Of a DNA stretch of 20,266 nt, positions 15,701 to 20,266 are shown in pieces. This DNA is from a bacterium (lineage in GTDB: Bacteria > UBA9089), in contig DNCN01000171.1 of the NCBI GenBank assembly GCA_003485015.1, positions 1 through 20,266 of the forward strand, read 5' to 3'. The first letter of the stretch is position 1. The number at the start of each line of letters is the position of its first letter. The position numbers and the translations under genes are program-made. The notes under the pieces are model-generated. The model was not told where the DNA came from. It did no database searches and saw only the letters and a list, made by a program, of their open reading frames with translations.

Positions 15701-17015
15701 GGGTCTCTTTAGCCGACTCCTCTAAGAATGAACCGGTACCCGCAGAACAGGCTTCATTCATCGCATAGTCACAGGCAACCCCACCCCAGAGATAGGTATA
15801 CTTGGCATCTTGTCCACCAATCTCAAAGATAGTATCAACCTCGCTATCGAAGTATGTTGCGGCACTGGCGTGGCTGATGATCTCATTAATCACTGAGCTG
15901 GTAAGAGCATGGAGTCCGGCGATCTGGCGACCTGAACCAGTAGTGCCCAAACCGACGATCTTGATCTCCTCTGGCACTTGATTGAGCAGTTCTCTATAGC
16001 AGTTTCTTGAAGCACCCACTGGGTCACCATTGGTGCGAAGGTAGATATCTGCTACCAAGGCCAGATCATCAAGACGCACGATTACCGCTTTGGTGGTGGT
16101 GGAGCCGACATCAAGACCGAGGATATATTCGCTCTCTAAATCGACCACAGACCTCTCCATCTCTTTAAACTCAACCAAATGGCAAGAGGAACTGATAGGA
16201 GGGAGGAATTCAAAGGAACATCTACCTTCTTGGAATAGTTCCTGACCTTCAAAATGGAGGGTTTCATTATTTAGGGCAAAGAGGGCTGCACCCAAGGCCT
16301 CAAAGAAGACTGCCTTCTCAGGGATAACCAGATCCTCTATCTCCTGGCGCAAGAAGTCCATTACCACCAGATTCTGAGTCACCCCACCAATCACCATTAT
16401 CCGGCGGAAGGTAGTCTTGGCCAAAAGCTCCAGGATCTTATTGGCCATCATCTGGCACAATCCAGCCACTATCTCACCCATAGGTTCTCCCCTGTTCAGG
16501 GCATGTGTGCAGTCACTCTTACAGAAGACAGAACACCTTCCCGAGATCTCCCTGGGCTGGGCAGATTGGGCCATCTTCAGGGCCTCATCCGCCGTAATAT
16601 TCATCCGCCGGATCTGCTGGAAGAAAAACTCCCCTGTCCCTGAGGCGCATTTTCCTCCGGTGTACAGATTGGAGATCTTACCTTGTCTATTGAGGGTATA
16701 GACAATGAAGTTCTCGCCACCGACGCTGACCAAGACATCTATTCCATCCTGATGGGTAGACTCAAGGGCTAATTCCAAGGCCAACGGCTCTGAGATCGAG
16801 GTAAGATTGATCTGGTGACGCAGTGCCCTTCCAGTAACAGCAACCGAAGAAGATCCATCGAGCGCAAACTCCTCGAGCACTCTCATCAAGACTGCCTTAG
16901 GATCTCCTTCGTGGGACTGGACGAACACTCTCTTAACCCCAACGATCCCAGAGTTCCGTTCTATCTCTACCGCCTTAACACTCGAAGCACCTAGACTGAT
17001 ACCTACAGCCTTCAT
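12714..17015 (-). CDS. Giant tandem activase/dehydratase-like iron-sulfur ATPase (2-hydroxyacyl-CoA dehydratase activator family)
   Basis: A 1433-residue protein related to the BcrA/BadF/HgdC activators of 2-hydroxyacyl-CoA dehydratases and benzoyl-CoA reductases. Two ASKHA ATPase domains lie at about 1-250 and 297-560. Domain 2 keeps the phosphate-1 motif GLDVGSTTTK (Asp302) and EIGGQDAK; in domain 1 the matching position is Ser7 (GISLGASSVK). Each domain has the two activator-type cysteines: Cys123 (KCASGTG) and Cys161 (RCSVFC); Cys423 (ACSAGTG) and Cys463 (QCAAF). A further cysteine cluster is at 584, 590, 594 and 612. A DUF2229-like region begins near 655, followed by parts resembling HgdB-type dehydratase subunits (CYPAAISHG; NFSCGPDSFITGYF) and a long C-terminal region. 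The ATG at 17015 follows GGTGAG; a TTG at 17030 is less likely. Last gene of a ZIP-flavoprotein operon. The reaction catalysed is unknown to me; ATP-driven low-potential electron transfer is the family expectation. Confidence 0.88.
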   Translation of the reverse strand: MKAVGISLGASSVKAVEIERNSGIVGVKRVFVQSHEGDPKAVLMRVLEEFALDGSSSVAVTGRALRHQINLTSISEPLALELALESTHQDGIDVLVSVGGENFIVYTLNRQGKISNLYTGGKCASGTGEFFFQQIRRMNITADEALKMAQSAQPREISGRCSVFCKSDCTHALNRGEPMGEIVAGLCQMMANKILELLAKTTFRRIMVIGGVTQNLVVMDFLRQEIEDLVIPEKAVFFEALGAALFALNNETLHFEGQELFQEGRCSFEFLPPISSSCHLVEFKEMERSVVDLESEYILGLDVGSTTTKAVIVRLDDLALVADIYLRTNGDPVGASRNCYRELLNQVPEEIKIVGLGTTGSGRQIAGLHALTSSVINEIISHASAATYFDSEVDTIFEIGGQDAKYTYLWGGVACDYAMNEACSAGTGSFLEESAKETLGLEMEEIASHALVSERSPNFNDQCAAFISSDIKTAAQESIERKDIVAGLVYSICMNYDNRVKGNRPVGRRVFMQGGVCYNRAVPLAMAQLTGKRIIVPPEPGLMGAFGVAREVKSRIDLGLIEKKRFNLKELAEREVRYKKPFTCKATKGCDRKCRIELIEIGGDTYPFGGACNRYYNLRINPEDRSQGLNLVDYRERLLFKDYSQRREGTNGRRIGLNRSFLIHQLFPFYYHFFCNLGLEVVLPEEMPPEGLYRQRAAFCYPAAISHGFFANLLNKELDYIFLPQVLELPVENSVSEKKEHQSTCHLLQAEPYYLKAAFKDMIHVPILTELLDFSDGYEQVLGQFVNLGKRLGFKASKIEEAYRKAVDKQIEFEKVLKEKGREVLAALEPDPERFAVVLFSHPYNGLPSEANMAIPQKFASRGIDILPFELLPFEDALTEEGRDFLTEDMTWAHGQMLIRGASFVKSHPQLFGVYITNFSCGPDSFITGYFRDIMGEKPSLTLELDSHTQDVGLDTRVEAFLEIINRYRQLKTKKNFYIKGDGFSPARIVVKKRGIGVVSSSGRELELRDPKVKMLIPPMGKFGSEALAAVLEGLGVNTEALPTPDMETLKMGRAQTTTKECLPLQLTTGSLLRYMKEERKDDEILVYFMPTGSGNCRFPQYNVSLKRLIKKNEVEDVTVVSLSNETGYLGFGYRLTLPGLRAVILADVMDDIRNALLALARDKEEALDLFDKEWQSIIDNLRGRDNLSLEKRLLETAMTLNRIPLTHPLHEAKIVSLHGEIYVRKELFSRGSLVETLANQGIVVKTASVLEWLHYVDYLIRKGIIEGGFGLTQWVEFLVKRTAQSVFEKRIKRILSKSGLYEEEPISIKELVEGWSGKLLNVALTGEPVLTIGAALKEVGHSVCGLVSIGPFGCLPSRVTESILSCHMNIESKKACQEGTDHLSMEFEVDELPFLPVEVDGNPFPPIIQARIEAFCLQVERLYLQMRKLNKN

Positions 17016-17042
17016 CTCACCCCACCCCAATATTCTATTTCT

Positions 17043-17603
17043 TTAAGAGACAATCCTTTCTCCCAATCTAAACGCCTCCTTTAAGGCATCAGGATACTCC
17101 AAGATGCCTCCCTTATGGCTAATCCCTGAAAAGAGGAGCTCCCCCTCGTAGCAAGTATCGATAGTAGCAAATAGATTCTTGATGATTGCTTTAGCATTAT
17201 CGAAAAAGTCCTCTCTTTGGGAGGCCTCAACAGAGATAAAATAACCCTTTTTCTTCTTCTTGGAACCTCTTTTTAGGATGTATTTCGCCCGCCAAAGGCA
17301 ATGGAACCGATCGATCATCATCTTCGTCTGGGCAGTGACACTCCCAAAGAAGATGGGTGAAGCAAGGACTATAACCTCAGCCTCTTCGATCTTCTCAGAA
17401 AGAGGTAGCCAATCATCCTCTATCAGGCAGAGGCCATCATCCCTCACCTCTTTGCACTCCTGGCAAGGAGAGAATTTCAGGGTATTGAGAATAGCCTTCT
17501 CTGTCCTGGCCCCCTCGTATCTAGCCCCCTCCAAAACCCTATCGAGCAAAATATCCGTATTGCCACCTATCCTTGGGCTGCCATTTATGCCTAAGATATT
17601 CAT
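17043..17603 (-). CDS. NADPH-dependent FMN reductase / iron-sulfur-flavoprotein-like protein
   Basis: A 186-residue flavodoxin-fold protein. The FMN-phosphate loop is INGSPRIGGNTD at residues 6-17, and ASPIFFGSVTAQTKMMIDRF near 80-100 is typical of the iron-sulfur flavoprotein (ISF) and NAD(P)H:FMN reductase group. Residues 47-59 have the ISF-like cysteine segment (CQECKEVRDDGLC), but only Cys47, 50 and 59 remain: the third of the usual four is Val53. A standard [4Fe-4S] cluster is therefore doubtful. A basic insert (KKKKK) lies near 115. The gene starts five bases after the ZIP transporter gene and ends 27 bases before the giant activase, so the three are likely one transcript. It might supply electrons to the activase; that is inference. 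Confidence 0.85.
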   Translation of the reverse strand: MNILGINGSPRIGGNTDILLDRVLEGARYEGARTEKAILNTLKFSPCQECKEVRDDGLCLIEDDWLPLSEKIEEAEVIVLASPIFFGSVTAQTKMMIDRFHCLWRAKYILKRGSKKKKKGYFISVEASQREDFFDNAKAIIKNLFATIDTCYEGELLFSGISHKGGILEYPDALKEAFRLGERIVS

Positions 17604-17608
17604 CTCAC

Positions 17609-18349
17609 CTAATGATTATTTCCAACCACCTTCGTTAGGGCCATGAAGGTAAGACCCAAGAGAAAACTGAGGAAGGCAAAATTTGCCTTTCGGGTATCCT
17701 TCTGTTTATGAAGTTCAGGAATCAGATCAGAGGCGGCAATATAGATAAACCCACCGGCAGTGAAGGCGATTAGAAATGGACAGATTCCTTCGGTGATGCC
17801 AGAGAGGATGTATCCTGCTATAGCCCCTATTATGGCACTTAAGGCACAGATGAAGTTAAAGAGAAGGGCGCGAGCCTTGGTAAAACCCCCGTAGACTAAG
17901 ATACCAAAGTCTCCCATTTCTTGAGGGATTTCATGGAAGATAATTGCTAAGGTGGTAACCACACCCAATTTTAGGTCAGTCATAAAACTGGCCGCAATCA
18001 CGAGACCATCGGTAAAGTTGTGGACTCCATCGCCGATCAGATTAAGATAAGTGAAGGGATGGATGTCACAGAAACCATTGTGGCAGTGTCTCCAATAGAA
18101 GTATCTCTCCATCAGAAAGAAGATGGTAAAGCCAGTAAGGGCATAAAAGAAGACAAGATCTCCCTTCTCTTGCGCCGCCTCGGGCAAAAGATGAAGGAAG
18201 GCCCCTCCTATCAGCCCGCCGGCAGCAAAACCGACTAACAGAGAGAGCAACCGATCAAAGGCCTCTGTCTTTATCCCAAAGGTGAATATCCCGACAAGAG
18301 AGATGAGGCTAACCAAGGTCGTCGCCGAGAGAATCCATACTAGGACCAT
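17609..18349 (-). CDS. ZIP family divalent metal transporter
   Basis: A 246-residue membrane protein with about eight hydrophobic segments, importing Zn or another divalent metal (Fe, Mn) into the cytoplasm. The two metal-site motifs of ZIP proteins are intact: HNFTDG at residues 110-115 (helix 4) and HEIPQEMGD at 139-147 (helix 5). The loop between helices 3 and 4 has a metal-ligand-rich stretch (HCHNGFCDIH, 88-97), a plausible metal sensor or binding site. GAGGAG lies six bases before the ATG. First gene of the operon with the flavoprotein and the iron-sulfur ATPase, so iron or zinc supply to those proteins is possible. The transported metal cannot be read from sequence. Confidence 0.91.
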   Translation of the reverse strand: MVLVWILSATTLVSLISLVGIFTFGIKTEAFDRLLSLLVGFAAGGLIGGAFLHLLPEAAQEKGDLVFFYALTGFTIFFLMERYFYWRHCHNGFCDIHPFTYLNLIGDGVHNFTDGLVIAASFMTDLKLGVVTTLAIIFHEIPQEMGDFGILVYGGFTKARALLFNFICALSAIIGAIAGYILSGITEGICPFLIAFTAGGFIYIAASDLIPELHKQKDTRKANFAFLSFLLGLTFMALTKVVGNNH

Positions 18350-18388
18350 CGTATCTCCTCTTCCCTCGAGAGATTTATGATTTCGTTC

Positions 18389-18418
18389 ATTTTACGGCAA
18401 CCCACCTCCATTTGTCAA
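18389..18418 (-). promoter_or_regulatory. Sigma70-type promoter for the ZIP-flavoprotein-activase operon
   Basis: Read on the minus strand, TTGACA (18418-18413) is followed after 18 bases by TAAAAT (18394-18389), five of six matches to the -10 consensus. Transcription would start about 30 bases before the ATG of the ZIP gene at 18349. No clear operator was recognised next to it. Confidence 0.6.
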
Positions 18419-18500
18419 GATACTTTTATCTCCTGGATCTTCCCGCAAAAGAAGCTTTTTCTTATTGACTTTAGGTCGACATTGTGGTACTAAAGGACTT

Positions 18501-18803
18501 ATGAAACCTACGACCAAAATCCACGATGTGATCATCGAGGTAAAGGAGCTTCGAGAGAACTGCCCAGTTTATAAGAAGGGCGACAAGATATATGTAGGGA
18601 CGATCACTGGCAATGAGTGGGTTATCGAAGCAGAGAAGAGCAGTGTTAATAGATTCTGTGTCTCTGCCCTCTCTTCCCTGATTGGGGAGATGATCAAGGT
18701 CCGCCATTGCCTTGTCGACTCTCTCTATGTCCAATGCCTTGACCCTGGTCCTCCCTATACTCCAAACTCTTGCCTCTTTGAGATAAGAAGAGCAAAAGGG
18801 TAG
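18501..18803 (+). CDS. TIGR04076-like small protein of unknown function
   Basis: 100 residues. The sequence VIIEVKELRENCPVYKKGDK, then a central CVSALSSL and a C-terminal VQCLDPGPPYTPNSCLFEIR, matches the pattern I know for TIGR04076 proteins, which are small and cysteine-containing, common in anaerobes and archaea, and have no established role. The central part between the ALSSL and CLDPGPPY segments is shorter than I expect. Five cysteines are present. I chose the ATG at 18501, with AAAGGA three bases upstream; the frame opens at a TTG at 18465 with no family-like sequence before 18501. It stands alone between two minus-strand transcription units. Confidence 0.7.
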   Translation: MKPTTKIHDVIIEVKELRENCPVYKKGDKIYVGTITGNEWVIEAEKSSVNRFCVSALSSLIGEMIKVRHCLVDSLYVQCLDPGPPYTPNSCLFEIRRAKG

Positions 18804-18846
18804 AGAAAAAACTTGACACCCAACTTTTGCAAGTAAATAATTGAGG

Positions 18847-18867
18847 CTAAAGAGGTTATCCTCTTAG
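18847..18867 (-). terminator. Weak hairpin at the end of the radical SAM gene
   Basis: AAGAGG (18850-18855) and CCTCTT (18860-18865) pair around TTAT, extendable to eight pairs with one bulged A. It overlaps the stop codon of the minus-strand radical SAM gene and lies between converging genes. No clean U run follows on either strand, so terminator function is doubtful. Confidence 0.3.
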
Positions 18868-20264
18868 AATTTCTTGAAAAACCTTTCTTTCTTTTTGGCA
18901 AGCTCAATTGAGAAGGCTTTAAGTCTTTTTAGGGTCTCCTTATGTTTCTTCTCCCATTTCCTTGAAAGTCTCCTTCCATAGTATCTGAAAAGGGCATTTA
19001 AGAACTTAAGCTTTAAGATAAGCTTAATTACAGAACGGAATGAGTAGAACTTGCGTAATGCCTTTATATTTCCAAGCTGCAATTGGTAGGGTGTCATATT
19101 TTTTGGCTCATAGACACAGTGCATCCCATCATAAAGGCTCCAATCGTAAGTAAAGATTCTTCCAGCCTTATCGAAGTCATCGAATGTCTTTGTCCCAGGG
19201 AGTGGGGTAAGGATAAGGAACTGGACAGTATCTATCTTATATCCTTTTGCAAATTCTCCGGTCTCCCTGATCGTCTTTACTTTATCCTCATCAGAACCAA
19301 GGACAAACATCCCATGGATTCTGATCCCTGACTTATGGAGTGCCTCAATGCCCTCCTTTATCTCATCTATGGTTTGTCCTTTTCTGTATTCTTTAAGAGA
19401 GCCTGGGTTCACAGATTCAAAACCAATATAGACGAAGAAACAGTTTGTCTTTTTCATTAAGGTTAGTAGTTCTTTATCCTTTGCGATGTCTATCCTTGTC
19501 TGTGCTGTCCAGTTTTTTGGAGAGAGGTCTTTTCTTGCTAATTCCTCAAGAAATCTTTTTGTCCTCTCTGGGCTTGCTGTGAAGTTGTCATCGTAGAAGA
19601 ATATAGAGTTTGGCTTCCGCCATTCAATCTCTGATATTACAGATTCAATTGACTTCATCCTATATCCCTTTCCAAACATTGGGGTAACAGAGCAGAATGA
19701 GCAATTAAACGGGCATCCACGCGATGTAGTTATTGGTATGATAGGCATCTTTTCATATCCAGAGATTGCTTGTATATCTGGAAATGGAATGTTATCAAGA
19801 TCTTTGAGTAATTGCCTTTTTGGATTGTGTCTAAACTGCCCATCTTCTATGTAGGATAGCCCTTGTATATCCGATAAATTGCAGCCATTAGAAAGAGCTG
19901 AAACAAGCTCCTTTATCGTCTCTTCCCCTTCTTGGTGAATAACATAATGGCCACAAGTCAGTGCCTCCTCTGGCCTAAATGTTGCATGTGGACCGCCTAT
20001 GACAACAGGAATTCCCCTTTCCTTGATTGTACTTGCAATCTTGTATGCCCTTGGTGCCGTTGATGTTATTGTTGATATGCCGACAAGGTCTGAAGAAAAA
20101 ACAAAGTCCCAGTCAATTGGCGATAGATCCTCACAAAATATTCTGGTATTATGACCTTCGTTCTTTAAAATTGCAGAGACGATAGGAAGGCCAAGTCTTG
20201 GCAGAGGGAAGTCAGAGAATACATGCCAATCAGAAGATGCAGGTTCAATTAAGGTTATATTCAT
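18864..20264 (-). CDS. B12-binding-domain radical SAM protein
   Basis: A 466-residue protein. Residues 1-125 fit a cobalamin-binding Rossmann domain, with the typical VVIGGPHATFRPEEAL near 87-102 and HQEGEETIKELV. The radical SAM cluster motif is CPFNCSFC (Cys184, 188, 191), followed by FFYDDNFT and GFESVN, as in the B12-dependent lipid/natural-product radical SAM group (HpnP/BchE-like superfamily, Elp3-type core). The C-terminus is a basic tail (many Lys/Arg after 410). The DXHXXG cobalamin motif is absent, which is common in this class. The ATG lies two bases from the window edge, so its ribosome binding site and neighbours are not visible; the family-like N-terminus (ITLIEPAS) says the gene is complete. 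Substrate unknown: methylation or C-C bond chemistry on a lipid or cofactor is possible. Confidence 0.88.
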   Translation of the reverse strand: MNITLIEPASSDWHVFSDFPLPRLGLPIVSAILKNEGHNTRIFCEDLSPIDWDFVFSSDLVGISTITSTAPRAYKIASTIKERGIPVVIGGPHATFRPEEALTCGHYVIHQEGEETIKELVSALSNGCNLSDIQGLSYIEDGQFRHNPKRQLLKDLDNIPFPDIQAISGYEKMPIIPITTSRGCPFNCSFCSVTPMFGKGYRMKSIESVISEIEWRKPNSIFFYDDNFTASPERTKRFLEELARKDLSPKNWTAQTRIDIAKDKELLTLMKKTNCFFVYIGFESVNPGSLKEYRKGQTIDEIKEGIEALHKSGIRIHGMFVLGSDEDKVKTIRETGEFAKGYKIDTVQFLILTPLPGTKTFDDFDKAGRIFTYDWSLYDGMHCVYEPKNMTPYQLQLGNIKALRKFYSFRSVIKLILKLKFLNALFRYYGRRLSRKWEKKHKETLKRLKAFSIELAKKKERFFKKF

Positions 20265-20266
20265 AT

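Noticed and set aside
18465..18493. Promoter for the TIGR04076-like gene (TTGACT, then TACTAA)
   Set aside because: The -10 match is only three of six, and the start would fall on the ATG; too weak to list.
1..20266. tRNA genes, CRISPR arrays, insertion sequences, attachment sites
   Set aside because: No cloverleaf-like sequence, regularly spaced repeats, transposase or integrase was seen in the intergenic gaps, which are all short.

Overview
The window looks like part of the chromosome of an anaerobic, diderm (outer-membrane-bearing) bacterium of roughly 45-50% GC, probably from an uncultured or poorly characterised lineage. Three things point this way: ferredoxin-dependent 2-oxoacid oxidation and an acyl-CoA-dehydratase-activase-type iron-sulfur ATPase (anaerobic metabolism), a secreted protein with a beta-barrel C-terminus ending in Phe (outer membrane), and bacterial housekeeping genes (MurJ, UvrC, GlnRS, TsaE/TsaB/RimI). 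The phylum cannot be fixed from this sequence alone. I saw no rRNA, tRNA, CRISPR array, insertion sequence or phage gene. Coding density is very high and no gap without a gene exceeds 300 bases.

Layout. (1) 1-2627, plus strand: the end of the alpha subunit and the complete beta and gamma subunits of a 2-oxoacid:ferredoxin oxidoreductase, followed 11 bases later by the methionine-salvage isomerase MtnA. (2) 2575-5415, minus strand: murJ then a markedly short uvrC, whose 3' end overlaps mtnA tail to tail. (3) 5482-7740: a strong sigma70-type promoter with a 140-base leader drives an unrecognised outer-membrane barrel protein, closed by a perfect 14-bp hairpin that serves both strands. (4) 7739-11067, minus strand: a zinc alcohol dehydrogenase, GlnRS, a DUF1844 protein and a zinc-ribbon membrane protein form a likely operon. 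(5) 11092-12672, plus strand: tsaE-tsaB-rimI with large overlaps, making parts of the t6A tRNA-modification machinery and an N-acetyltransferase. Regions 4 and 5 diverge from a 9-bp inverted repeat that contains both -35 boxes. (6) 12714-18349, minus strand: a ZIP metal transporter, an iron-sulfur-flavoprotein-like reductase and a 1433-residue tandem activase/dehydratase-like iron-sulfur ATPase form a tight operon. (7) 18501-18803, plus strand: a small TIGR04076-like protein. (8) 18864-20264, minus strand: a B12-binding radical SAM protein of lower GC than the rest.

The least understood parts are the ZIP/flavoprotein/giant-activase operon, the short UvrC, and the outer-membrane protein. The giant activase has two actin-like domains, each carrying the cysteine pair that classical activators use to bind a cluster across a homodimer, so a single chain might hold the whole cluster. 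UvrC keeps both nuclease centres but lacks the central segment and the C-terminal helix-hairpin-helix region. No clearly new multi-gene system could be proven from sequence alone.
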